A stretch of 20,237 nucleotides of DNA from NCBI GenBank assembly GCA_910583745.1, contig CAJTZC010000022.1, forward strand, positions 1 through 20,237. The letters are read 5' to 3'. The notes below the pieces were generated by a model, which ran no database searches, had not been told where the DNA came from, and worked only from the letters and a program-made list of their open reading frames with translations. Position numbers and translations under genes: made by a program. Positions 14,209 through 20,074 of this stretch are shown here, one piece after another. Origin of the DNA: an uncultured Bacilli bacterium (GTDB taxonomy: Bacteria; Bacillota_I; Bacilli_A; RF39; UBA660). How positions within the stretch are numbered: the first letter of the stretch is position 1; each line of letters starts with the position of its first letter.

Positions 14209-15333
14209 ATGGCAAAAAGGGATTTTTATGAAGTACTCGGCGTCGAGAAAAATGCGAGCGATGCAGAGATTAAAAGCGCTTATAGAAAATTAGCAAAAAA
14301 ATACCATCCAGATGTGAATAAGGAAGAAGGAGCAGCCGAAAAGTTTAAGGAAATAGGAGAAGCTTATACCGTGCTAGGGGATGCTCAGAAACGTAAAACT
14401 TACGACCAATTTGGAAGTGCTGCTTTCGAAAACGGAGGTGGAGACGCCGGAGGTGGCTTTGGAGGCTTCGATGGATTCGGCGGTTTCCAAGGTGCCGATG
14501 TCGATTTGAACGACATCTTCTCCGATTTTTTAGGAGGCTTCGGTTTTGGAGGAGGCCGCTCTCGTGGGAATCGACCTACCAAAGGAGATGACCTCTTAGT
14601 CAAAATGGATATCGACTTCATGGATGCGATTTGGGGTTGTAAACAAGATGTAGAGTTGACTGTCACCGACAAATGTCCAGAGTGCGACGGTGTGGGTGGA
14701 ACAAACCCTAAGACTTGCCAAACGTGTAATGGTCACGGACGTGTCGTCACCGAAGCGAGAACGATTTTAGGCGTTATTCAAACGGAATCGGTCTGTAGTA
14801 ACTGTAACGGTTCAGGAAAGACTTTCGAGAAAGTGTGTTCGAAATGTAAAGGTAAAAAACAGGTACGGTTGAACAAAACCTTGTCTGTCACTGTGCCAGC
14901 AGGTGTGAATACCGGAGAGAGAATCCGCATATCTGGAAAAGGTGGAGCCGGATTGAATGGTGGACCAAACGGAGACGTCTACCTCGAATTTCGCGTCAAA
15001 CCTCATGCGATATTCGTTCGCGAGGGGGGCGACATCTATTTGACTTTGCCTATCACGATTGTCGAAGCTGTCCTAGGATGTAAAAAAGAGATTCCTACTT
15101 TGGACGGCAGTGTCGTGCTCGATATTTCTGATGGAACACAGAATGGCGATAAGTTAAAATTGCGTGGAAAAGGTGTTCCTGGAACAAACTCTTGGAATAA
15201 AGGCGACATGTATGTTATAATAGAGGTGGTCATCCCTAACAAGATAGACAGAAAACAGAAAGAACTGTTTAGGGAGTTAGCCAACACGAAATTAGATAAT
15301 GGAGAATATAAGAAGATAGAGAAGTTCTTATAA
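14209..15333 (+). CDS. dnaJ: chaperone protein DnaJ (Hsp40)
   Basis: A 374-residue type I J-protein that delivers substrates to DnaK and stimulates its ATPase. The J domain (1-70) contains the HPD tripeptide at 33-35. A Gly/Phe-rich linker follows (about 76-120). The zinc domain has four repeats between Cys156 and Cys213: CPECDGVG, CQTCNGHG, CSNCNGSG and CSKCKGKK; the last keeps both cysteines but loses the final Gly. C-terminal substrate domains include VPAGVNTGERIRISGKG and LKLRGKGVPG. The ribosome binding site (GAAGAGGTG) lies inside the end of pepF, and the ATG is 3 bases after its stop, so translation is probably coupled. The linker is rich in repeated GGA/GGC codons. Confidence 0.97.
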   Translation: MAKRDFYEVLGVEKNASDAEIKSAYRKLAKKYHPDVNKEEGAAEKFKEIGEAYTVLGDAQKRKTYDQFGSAAFENGGGDAGGGFGGFDGFGGFQGADVDLNDIFSDFLGGFGFGGGRSRGNRPTKGDDLLVKMDIDFMDAIWGCKQDVELTVTDKCPECDGVGGTNPKTCQTCNGHGRVVTEARTILGVIQTESVCSNCNGSGKTFEKVCSKCKGKKQVRLNKTLSVTVPAGVNTGERIRISGKGGAGLNGGPNGDVYLEFRVKPHAIFVREGGDIYLTLPITIVEAVLGCKKEIPTLDGSVVLDISDGTQNGDKLKLRGKGVPGTNSWNKGDMYVIIEVVIPNKIDRKQKELFRELANTKLDNGEYKKIEKFL

Positions 15334-15346
15334 GTGAGGAAATTGT

Positions 15347-16081
15347 ATGGATAGAGATGAGTTAAGAAGGGCTTTATGGAGGTATAATTCTAGTGTACGT
15401 GGTAGACTTAATAGCTATCGCGTCCCTGGACTGGAAGATTATTATCGTCTAGCTGAAAGGATGCATGAGATGGCCAATTTTGTCCTCATGCATTTCGACG
15501 ATATGGCTTTGGAAGATGCAAGTGTTGTCGTCCAATTGCTCGTCGATTTGGACGGTGTACACGTGATGAATGGACCCGTTCCCAATAGAGAAGTAAATTC
15601 TGCAAATGCCGAGAAACTTTTACCTTTGATACAAGATTGTGAAAAAACGTTGACTGAAAAATACAATTATCGTGGTTTTATCGGTCAAAGTGGTATGGAG
15701 AAGGAAAAAATCGAGGAATTAATTGCTTCTATCAACAGTCTAAAATTCGATTTAGAGGATTGTTCTCTTCAATATGTGATGAACAGTGTGGCTCTGCGCG
15801 AGCTTGGTGTAGAAAAAAGAATCGGTGAACTCTATGAAAATGCAGTCAATTATCTTCAAAATTCTATTAGAGAGATAGAAAGTTCTGTCGAGAAAACTGA
15901 AACTTTGGTAGGTTGTGCGGAAGTTGTAAAATTCGATACTCGCTTGACAGAGTTACTTGTCGCATTGATGCAAACTCGTTCCCCAGAAAAACTGGAAGAA
16001 CGTATGGCATCTTTTGAAAAGATTCTCGGCAAATTGATACAAAGAAAAGAAGAAGACCAGCGACAAACTGTTGTAAAATAA
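15347..16081 (+). CDS. 244-residue helical hypothetical protein in the heat-shock operon
   Basis: I do not recognise the family. The protein is soluble and almost entirely helical, with coiled-coil-like stretches at about 110-135 (MEKEKIEELIASINSLKFDL) and 160-190 (ENAVNYLQNSIREIESSVEK) and a basic end (KLIQRKEEDQRQ). Cysteines are few and no enzyme motif is visible. It starts 13 bases after the dnaJ stop with GTGAGGA at 15334-15340, so it is the last gene of the operon; a weak AT-rich hairpin follows. Residues about 34-70 (LAERMHEMANFVLMHFD...) align without gaps with part of the 115-residue protein at 17019 (LVERAVTIGHVAILNWD...), suggesting a shared module. A role with chaperones is only suggested by position. 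Confidence 0.75.
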   Translation: MDRDELRRALWRYNSSVRGRLNSYRVPGLEDYYRLAERMHEMANFVLMHFDDMALEDASVVVQLLVDLDGVHVMNGPVPNREVNSANAEKLLPLIQDCEKTLTEKYNYRGFIGQSGMEKEKIEELIASINSLKFDLEDCSLQYVMNSVALRELGVEKRIGELYENAVNYLQNSIREIESSVEKTETLVGCAEVVKFDTRLTELLVALMQTRSPEKLEERMASFEKILGKLIQRKEEDQRQTVVK

Positions 16082-16101
16082 AAAAGATTGTCTTCTTTTT
16101 T
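16080..16101 (+). terminator. weak A/T-rich hairpin with T-run after the heat-shock operon
   Basis: AAAAAAGA (16080-16087) can pair with TCTTTTTT (16094-16101) around a 6-nt loop. The stem has a single G-C pair, so termination would be inefficient. It overlaps the -35 box of the next promoter. Confidence 0.4.
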
Positions 16102-16115
16102 AGTTGTGCTATAAT
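16088..16115 (+). promoter_or_regulatory. extended -10 promoter of the methyltransferase gene
   Basis: TTGTCT (16088-16093), a 16-base spacer and TATAAT (16110-16115) preceded by TGC, an extended -10 motif. Transcription would start near 16122, which argues against the in-frame ATG at 16104 as the translation start. Confidence 0.6.
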
Positions 16116-16145
16116 AGAGTAGTGTGCGAAAGTGTGGTGTGGTCG

Positions 16146-17003
16146 ATGCAGTTGATGAACGATTTTAATGAATATAAACTTTTGGATTTGGGAAATGGTC
16201 TCAAGTTGGAGAGTTGGAACGGAGTGACTCTCTGCCGACCTGACCCACAGGCCATTTGGCCAATTATGAAAGATGAGATTTGGAAGATGGATGCCGAATA
16301 TATTCGCAGTAACAAAGGCGGAGGCAAGTGGCAAATCAAAAATAAAATTCCAGACTCTTGGCAGATAAACTATAAAAACTTGACGTTCAATCTTAAATTG
16401 ATGGGCTTCAAACATACGGGACTGTTTCCCGAGCAGGCTTACAATTGGGACATCATCGTCGATAGAATCAAAAAAGCAAACCGCGAAATCAAAGTCTTGA
16501 ATTTGTTCGCCTATACTGGGGGAGCGACCGTCGCAGCTCTGTCAGCCGGAGCGAGTGTCGTTCACGTCGATTCTTCTAGAGGTATGGTCGATTGGGCAAA
16601 GGAAAATGTGAAATCGTCCGGTCTTCAGGATAAACCCGTCCGTTACATCGTCGACGACGTCAAAAAATTTGTCAAACGCGAGATAAGACGTGGCAATCGA
16701 TACGATATCATCATCATGGACCCTCCTAGCTTTGGAAGAGGTTCGAGTGGTGAAGTTTGGGATATCGAGCACGACTTATACGATTTAGTGAGAGATACCG
16801 TCGATATATTATCGGATCATCCTATCCTCTATTTAATCAACTCTTATACGACAGGCTTAGCGATGAGTGTTTTGGAGAACATCCTCAACTTGACTGTCCA
16901 AACACAACATCGCGGAACCATTTATAAAGATGAATTAGGAATAAAAATGGAAGATTCGAATATAGTGTTACCGTGTGGCATATTTGCTAGGTGGGAACCT
17001 TAG
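16146..17003 (+). CDS. class I SAM-dependent methyltransferase, RlmI-like
   Basis: A protein of about 285 residues with a Rossmann-fold methyltransferase domain of the COG1092 (RlmI/RlmK-like) kind. Motif I is VLNLFAYTGGATVAALSAGA (near residue 117), followed by VVHVDSSRGMVDWAKENV for ribose binding. The catalytic-type motif is IIMDPPSFGRG (Asp192), as in rRNA 5-methylcytosine and N2-guanine enzymes. The N-terminal part (LESWNGVTLCRPDPQAIWP) is shared by a branch that lacks the PUA RNA-binding domain of RlmI. The substrate is probably rRNA but unproven. Start choice: ATG 16146 or ATG 16155; the ATG at 16104 precedes the likely transcription start. The ribosome binding site is poor (GGTGTGG). 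The 115-residue gene follows after 15 bases. Confidence 0.8.
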   Translation: MQLMNDFNEYKLLDLGNGLKLESWNGVTLCRPDPQAIWPIMKDEIWKMDAEYIRSNKGGGKWQIKNKIPDSWQINYKNLTFNLKLMGFKHTGLFPEQAYNWDIIVDRIKKANREIKVLNLFAYTGGATVAALSAGASVVHVDSSRGMVDWAKENVKSSGLQDKPVRYIVDDVKKFVKREIRRGNRYDIIIMDPPSFGRGSSGEVWDIEHDLYDLVRDTVDILSDHPILYLINSYTTGLAMSVLENILNLTVQTQHRGTIYKDELGIKMEDSNIVLPCGIFARWEP

Positions 17004-17018
17004 GACAGGAAGTTTTTT

Positions 17019-17366
17019 ATGGAAGAACAAAATAGAAATATTATTTTTGCTTATGCGAGTAAGCTCGAAGAGGAATTAGGCGAGTTGCGTCTAAACGGGA
17101 ATGATAATGGTGTTACTGCTCTCGTAGAAAGAGCGGTTACAATTGGTCACGTCGCGATTTTGAATTGGGACTCTTTGGACAGTGCGGAAATCATACAAAT
17201 AAAGAACCTTTTGGTATCATGCGATGACATTTTTACCCCAGGTGACTTCAGCAAGGTAGGAAACTTCTCTAGCGAATTAAGTGGTTCCCTTTACAATATC
17301 GAACAGTCGTTACGTAAGAAAAAATTGCTCTTAGATAGAGATTCAGACTTTATTAAAGCCGCTTAA
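17019..17366 (+). CDS. 115-residue hypothetical protein
   Basis: I do not recognise the family. The protein is soluble, acidic and mostly helical, with no catalytic motif. Residues about 32-70 (LVERAVTIGHVAILNWD, then KNLLVSCDD) align without gaps with residues about 34-70 of the 244-residue protein at 15347 (LAERM... HFD... QLLVDLD). The match includes identical Leu, Glu-Arg, Asp, Leu-Leu-Val and Asp, so the two may be related. The ribosome binding site is CAGGAAG (17006-17012) and the gene starts 15 bases after the methyltransferase stop, so the pair is probably co-transcribed. It uses core-like codons, unlike the genes downstream of the tRNA. Confidence 0.7.
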   Translation: MEEQNRNIIFAYASKLEEELGELRLNGNDNGVTALVERAVTIGHVAILNWDSLDSAEIIQIKNLLVSCDDIFTPGDFSKVGNFSSELSGSLYNIEQSLRKKKLLLDRDSDFIKAA

Positions 17367-17390
17367 TTTTACACAATGCATATTTAAGTA

Positions 17391-17420
17391 TTGACCTAGA
17401 CGTTGTATTTGTAATATAAT
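17391..17420 (+). promoter_or_regulatory. promoter of the tRNA-Thr gene
   Basis: TTGACC (17391-17396), an 18-base spacer and TATAAT (17415-17420), 16 bases before the mature tRNA 5' end. It gives a short 5' leader for RNase P to remove. Confidence 0.75.
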
Positions 17421-17436
17421 GTTTTTAGGTATTTCT

Positions 17437-17512
17437 GCTGCAATGGCTCAATTGGTAGAGCAGCTGAATCGTAATCAGCAGGTTGGGGGTTCGATTCCCT
17501 CTTGTAGCACCA
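17437..17512 (+). tRNA. tRNA-Thr (anticodon CGT)
   Basis: A complete 76-nt cloverleaf with encoded CCA. The acceptor stem GCTGCAA (17437-17443) pairs with TTGTAGC (17502-17508), with one G-U pair; discriminator A and CCA follow (17509-17512). The D arm is GCTC...GAGC. The anticodon arm GCTGA/TCAGC has loop ATCGTAA, giving anticodon CGT, which reads ACG (Thr). The T arm contains the GGTTCGATTCC core. It has its own promoter and terminator. Sequence composition changes abruptly just downstream, which marks it as a likely integration point. Confidence 0.96.
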
Positions 17513-17522
17513 TTGAGGTTAA

Positions 17523-17585
17523 AAGTCGCACTTTGGCGATTTACTATATATAAAGTTCATAATATTTGATATTATGGGCTTTTTT
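17523..17585 (+). terminator. hairpins and intrinsic terminator after tRNA-Thr
   Basis: A first stem AAGTCGC (17523-17529)/GCGATTT (17536-17542) lies just after the tRNA. The terminator proper is a 12-bp stem (17554-17565 with 17569-17580, AGTTCATAATAT/ATATTATGGGCT, including G-U pairs), a 3-nt loop and a T-run to 17585. Confidence 0.75.
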
Positions 17586-17613
17586 CATTGTTTAAAGGAG
17601 TTGATGAAATTTT

Positions 17614-17907
17614 ATGAAAACGACCATAGAAAATCTAGAATTTCCTTGTGAAATTAAAAAGAAACTAAAAATGAAAGTTAGTATGGGAAACTTAGAAGTT
17701 GAGTTTATAGATGGGCATTTGATTAAATTTGATAAAACGAATTTAAGTGTTCAAGAACCATATAAGATAATCGTTAGCAATAAAAAGAATACTCTTATCG
17801 CTCTACTTTATGATAATGAAGATAAAATATATCTACCTAGTGATAATGTGATTATATCTTTAACTAAATATATTAGTTTATTAAATACAATGAATAAAAT
17901 GTATTAA
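17614..17907 (+). CDS. 97-residue hypothetical protein, first gene of the accessory region
   Basis: I do not recognise the family. The protein is soluble, lysine-rich and strand-rich by eye: alternating hydrophobic stretches (LEVEFIDGHLIKF, YKIIVSNKKNTLIALLY, NVIISLTKYISLL) suggest a small beta-rich domain with a C-terminal helix. An upstream in-frame TGA at 17605 makes ATG 17614 the first possible start. The AAAGGAG at 17594-17600 is 13 bases away, rather far. Codon use (ATA, AGA, TTA, AAA) is unlike the core genes upstream of the tRNA, supporting an acquired origin. No obvious promoter was found beyond the tRNA terminator. Confidence 0.6.
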   Translation: MKTTIENLEFPCEIKKKLKMKVSMGNLEVEFIDGHLIKFDKTNLSVQEPYKIIVSNKKNTLIALLYDNEDKIYLPSDNVIISLTKYISLLNTMNKMY

Positions 17908-17934
17908 AATTAGATTTAATTTATACTGAAAATG

Positions 17935-17956
17935 TACTAATTTTATACTAATTTTA
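17935..17956 (+). repeat. 11-bp tandem repeat
   Basis: TACTAATTTTA occurs twice in direct succession (17935-17945 and 17946-17956), just before the ATG of the coiled-coil gene and in the place where its ribosome binding site should be. Confidence 0.8.
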
Positions 17957-17960
17957 TCTT

Positions 17961-18347
17961 ATGGATGATTTTGAGAATAACTTTCAAAATTATACAAATA
18001 TTGATGATTTAGAATTAGAATTAAAACAAAAAAATCAAAGAATTAAAACTCTCGAAAGACAAAATATTACGAAACAAAATAAAATTGCTGAACAAAGAGA
18101 AGAAAACGCTTTATTGAAAGAAGAAAATTCTAAATTAAAAGAATTACTGAAAGCATGGCAAGAATTTTGGAAAAGGATTTTAGAATTTCTTCAAGATAAA
18201 TTTTTCAGTTCTAAAAAAGAAGATAAAATTTACGAACAAGTTATTGATGAACTGCTTGATAGAAATATATTAAATAAAGAAGATATTGATGAAATTCAAA
18301 ATGGTTATTATTCTAATGAAAAGGATAATGAAGATTTAGAACTATAA
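17961..18347 (+). CDS. coiled-coil protein, possibly the C-terminal remnant of a mobilisation protein
   Basis: A 128-residue protein with no membrane segment. Residues about 18-68 form a strong coiled coil (LELELKQKNQRIKTLERQN, ENALLKEENSKLKELLKAW). An aromatic helix follows (WQEFWKRILEFLQDKFF), then an acidic tail with YEQVIDELLDRNILNKEDIDEI. From memory this order (coiled coil, W/F-rich helix, DEL-ILxxEDI tail) resembles the C-terminal end of some Firmicute plasmid mobilisation/recombination proteins (Pre/Mob type). That link is uncertain and no relaxase core is present. No ribosome binding site is visible upstream of the ATG, and an in-frame TAA at 17949 prevents extension. It may therefore be a truncated remnant or be poorly translated. 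A good terminator follows. Confidence 0.5.
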   Translation: MDDFENNFQNYTNIDDLELELKQKNQRIKTLERQNITKQNKIAEQREENALLKEENSKLKELLKAWQEFWKRILEFLQDKFFSSKKEDKIYEQVIDELLDRNILNKEDIDEIQNGYYSNEKDNEDLEL

Positions 18348-18356
18348 AAATACTAT

Positions 18357-18389
18357 GGGCTATGGAATTTTCCATAGCCTACTTTTTTT
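18357..18389 (+). terminator. intrinsic terminator after the coiled-coil gene
   Basis: GGCTATGGAA (18358-18367) and TTCCATAGCC (18370-18379) are perfect inverted repeats, followed by TAC and seven Ts (18383-18389). Confidence 0.85.
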
Positions 18390-18424
18390 GTGCTTTATAA
18401 CTATTAAAAAACTTTAAAAAGGTG

Positions 18425-18470
18425 TATAATTAGATTATCAAAGTGTTGTACAAATAGTAATTTGTCGAAC
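18425..18470 (+). promoter_or_regulatory. -10 box with a downstream dyad, putative operator
   Basis: TATAAT at 18425-18430 (no convincing -35 box) is followed by an 11-base inverted repeat: GTTGTACAAAT (18445-18455), AGTA, ATTTGTCGAAC (18460-18470), with 9 of 11 positions symmetric and a perfect ACAAAT/ATTTGT core. It lies in the predicted leader of the small membrane peptide gene, where a repressor or RNA hairpin could act. It contains GTAATTTG, the reverse complement of the CAAATTAC core of the motif repeated downstream. Confidence 0.45.
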
Positions 18471-18487
18471 AGATAGGAGTGGTAAAT

Positions 18488-18583
18488 ATGTCAAAATGGT
18501 TTAAAGAGCATAAAAAAACAATGGGATGGATAATAATCCTAATAGGTATCGTTGTTGCTTGTGCAATAAATTTATTGTGGTAA
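18488..18583 (+). CDS. 31-residue single-pass membrane peptide
   Basis: A very short gene with good signals. AGGAGTGG (18476-18483) precedes an ATG 4-5 bases later, and the frame closes at TAA 18581-18583. The peptide begins with a basic, aromatic stretch (MSKWFKEHKKTMGW) and continues with one hydrophobic helix (IIILIGIVVACAINLLW) to the end. This is the pattern of small membrane peptides, which can be regulatory subunits, toxins or phage-type lysis/holin-like peptides; nothing in the sequence decides among these. No antitoxin-like partner RNA was identified. It sits alone between a terminator and the promoter of the next gene, followed at once by the AAATTACAA motif. Confidence 0.6.
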   Translation: MSKWFKEHKKTMGWIIILIGIVVACAINLLW

Positions 18584-18590
18584 ATTACAA
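18582..18590 (+). repeat. AAATTACAA motif, copy 1
   Basis: First of four copies of AAATTACAA in the accessory region, starting inside the stop codon of the 31-residue peptide gene. It lacks the following TT of the other three copies. Confidence 0.7.
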
Positions 18591-18621
18591 GTTATCTTTA
18601 TAAAAAAATAAAACTGCCTCA

Positions 18622-18649
18622 TTGCATATATAAAATGATTTTATATAAT
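18622..18649 (+). promoter_or_regulatory. promoter of the alkyltransferase-like gene with a spacer dyad
   Basis: TTGCAT (18622-18627), a 16-base spacer and TATAAT (18644-18649). The spacer and part of the -10 box form a perfect 9-bp dyad, TATATAAAA (18627-18635), TGA, TTTTATATA (18639-18647), a plausible operator position. Being purely A/T, the dyad could also be chance. Confidence 0.55.
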
Positions 18650-18672
18650 TTAGGTAGAAGGAGGAATTGATT

Positions 18673-19149
18673 ATGGCAAATGAAAGTAAAAAAGACTTCA
18701 ATGCTATGCTAAAAGATAGCAAAGATATGCCTAAATATGTAAAAATTACAGATGAGGCAAGTATTAAAAAATATGGTGGAGATAATATGTATTTTGCACC
18801 ACCAATGGCTTATGATGAGGTTATGAAGAAAATACCTTATGGAAAAGTAATAACGGTTGGAGAAATTAGAGATTATTTTGCAAAAAAGAATAATGCAGAC
18901 TTTACTGACCCAATAACAGCAGGAATATTCACATCTATTGTAGCTTGGGCAAGTTATCAAAGAAAAGAAGATGAAACACCTTATTGGAGAACATTAAAAG
19001 TAAATGGAGAATTAAATCCTAAATATCCAGAAGGAATAGAACTTCAAAAGAAAATGTTAGAAAAAGAAGGACATATTATTATTCAAAAAGGCAGAACTAA
19101 TATAAGATACTATGTAAAAGATTATGAAAAAAGTATGTTTGAATTATAA
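18673..19149 (+). CDS. alkyltransferase-like protein (MGMT-family DNA-binding domain)
   Basis: A 158-residue protein with the DNA-binding fold of O6-methylguanine-DNA methyltransferase: YDEVMKKIPYGKVITVGEIR (about 51-70) is the typical helix-turn-helix entry. TPYWRTLKVNGEL then occupies the place of the active-site PCHRV...G.L segment, with P103-Y104-W105-R106. The acceptor cysteine is thus replaced by tyrosine, so it should not transfer alkyl groups. Alkyltransferase-like (ATL) proteins instead bind O6-alkylguanine and flag it for nucleotide excision repair; that role is inferred by analogy, as ATLs usually have PWHR. The N-terminal 45 residues (ANESKKDFNAMLKDSKDMPKY) are an extra segment. 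Start choice: ATG 18673 with AGAAGGAGG at 18656-18664; the in-frame TTG at 18667 is too close to that site. It has its own promoter and is followed by the AAATTACAATT motif. Confidence 0.8.
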   Translation: MANESKKDFNAMLKDSKDMPKYVKITDEASIKKYGGDNMYFAPPMAYDEVMKKIPYGKVITVGEIRDYFAKKNNADFTDPITAGIFTSIVAWASYQRKEDETPYWRTLKVNGELNPKYPEGIELQKKMLEKEGHIIIQKGRTNIRYYVKDYEKSMFEL

Positions 19150-19153
19150 ACAC

Positions 19154-19164
19154 AAATTACAATT
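19154..19164 (+). repeat. AAATTACAATT motif, copy 2
   Basis: Lies 4 bases after the stop codon of the alkyltransferase-like gene and directly before the AAGAGG ribosome binding site of the next gene. Confidence 0.75.
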
Positions 19165-19182
19165 AGTAAAAGAGGTATAAAA

Positions 19183-19806
19183 ATGCTTAATATAACCTAT
19201 ATGGGAAAATTTGAAAATGAGAAACAGCTTATTGGAAATGATAAGTTACCACAAAAAGCAATTCAATTTAAAGAAGGTAAGAAAATAGAAGATATATATA
19301 ATTTAGGATTCATACTAGGCTCACCAATAATTATTCCTATAATAATTATTACAATATTAAGGATTCAAGGTATAGATGGACATATAAATCTTAATTTAAA
19401 AACAGGAATTATTATTGCAGTCTCTATTTTGGTAAATTATATATTAAAATTTTTACACGAATATATACACGCAATTTTATATCCCATAAAAAGTGAAAAA
19501 ACAATATGGAAATATACTTCAAAAGGTGCTTATTTTATATATTGTAATACCAAAATTTCAAAAATACGATTTATAGTTATTTCACTAGCACCTATGATAA
19601 TACTAGGAATAATTCCATTTGTTGTATGGTTATTCATAGCAGATAAAATAGAACTGACAATAAGTCTTGTATATGTATTTTTGACTTGGATTATGACATT
19701 TTTTTCTATGGGAGATTTAGTAAATGTCTATAATACAATTAAACAAGTTCCAAAAAATGCTAAAGTATTTAATTATGGATTACATTCATATTGGATATCT
19801 AAATAA
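19183..19806 (+). CDS. multi-pass membrane protein with HEYIH motif (DUF3267-like putative zincin)
   Basis: A 207-residue membrane protein with about four hydrophobic segments (near residues 43-60, 74-92, 126-147 and 154-176). HEYIH at residues 92-96 lies at the end of the second segment, in LKFLHEYIHAILYP, and matches the HExxH zinc motif; a later FSMGDLVNVYNTIKQVP segment fits the DUF3267 putative zincin family. An intramembrane or membrane-associated metalloprotease is a reasonable inference, but the substrate is unknown and not all DUF3267 proteins are proven enzymes. The ribosome binding site is AAGAGG, 8 or so bases before the ATG. It probably shares a transcript with the alkyltransferase-like gene 33 bases upstream. 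Composition is very AT-rich. Confidence 0.7.
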   Translation: MLNITYMGKFENEKQLIGNDKLPQKAIQFKEGKKIEDIYNLGFILGSPIIIPIIIITILRIQGIDGHINLNLKTGIIIAVSILVNYILKFLHEYIHAILYPIKSEKTIWKYTSKGAYFIYCNTKISKIRFIVISLAPMIILGIIPFVVWLFIADKIELTISLVYVFLTWIMTFFSMGDLVNVYNTIKQVPKNAKVFNYGLHSYWISK

Positions 19807-19807
19807 C

Positions 19808-19818
19808 AAATTACAATT
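19808..19818 (+). repeat. AAATTACAATT motif, copy 3
   Basis: Starts one base after the stop codon of the HEYIH membrane protein gene and leads straight into TAGGAGTGAG, the ribosome binding site of the next reading frame. Confidence 0.75.
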
Positions 19819-19836
19819 TAGGAGTGAGAGTATAGT

Positions 19837-20046
19837 ACCAAAGTACCTAAAGTAGTAAAGTATATTGCAATAACTTTGCTAGTTGGATTTTTAGAATTTT
19901 TATTTATTAGTATTGTTATAAATGGTGTTTCAAAATTTGCTATGCCTGTTGGGATTAGCCTAGCAATAATTTTCTTTATATTTTATATTTATTTAATTAT
20001 TAAAATTAAAAAATATAACTACATTAACAAAGATAGTGATGATTAA
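19837..20046 (+). pseudogene. small two-helix membrane protein frame lacking a standard start codon
   Basis: An open frame of 69 codons from ACC (19837) to TAA (20044-20046), closed upstream by an in-frame TGA at 19825. It encodes a basic start (TKVPKVVKY), two hydrophobic helices (IAITLLVGFLEFLFISIVI and VGISLAIIFFIFYIYLIIK) and a charged end (KKYNYINKDSDD). A good AGGAGTGAG (19820-19828) sits at the right distance, but the codons in the start position are TAT AGT; no ATG, GTG or TTG occurs before TTG 19876, which is inside the first helix. Either a small mutation destroyed the ATG, or a non-standard start is used. The upstream AAATTACAATT motif and ribosome binding site show it was built like its neighbours. 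The family is not recognised. Confidence 0.6.
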
Positions 20047-20055
20047 ATTACAATT
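20045..20055 (+). repeat. AAATTACAATT motif, copy 4
   Basis: Begins within the stop codon of the preceding frame and runs into TGAAAGGAG, the ribosome binding site of the last gene. Confidence 0.75.
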
Positions 20056-20074
20056 TGAAAGGAGATGAGAAATT

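Noticed and set aside
14433..14565. Gly-rich repeats in dnaJ as a possible independent repeat element
   Set aside because: They encode the normal Gly/Phe linker of DnaJ.
18938..18945. TTGTAGC in the alkyltransferase-like gene as a copy of the tRNA 3' end (att site)
   Set aside because: Only seven bases match, inside a conserved coding region, and the discriminator/CCA does not follow. A distal att site, if any, lies beyond the window.
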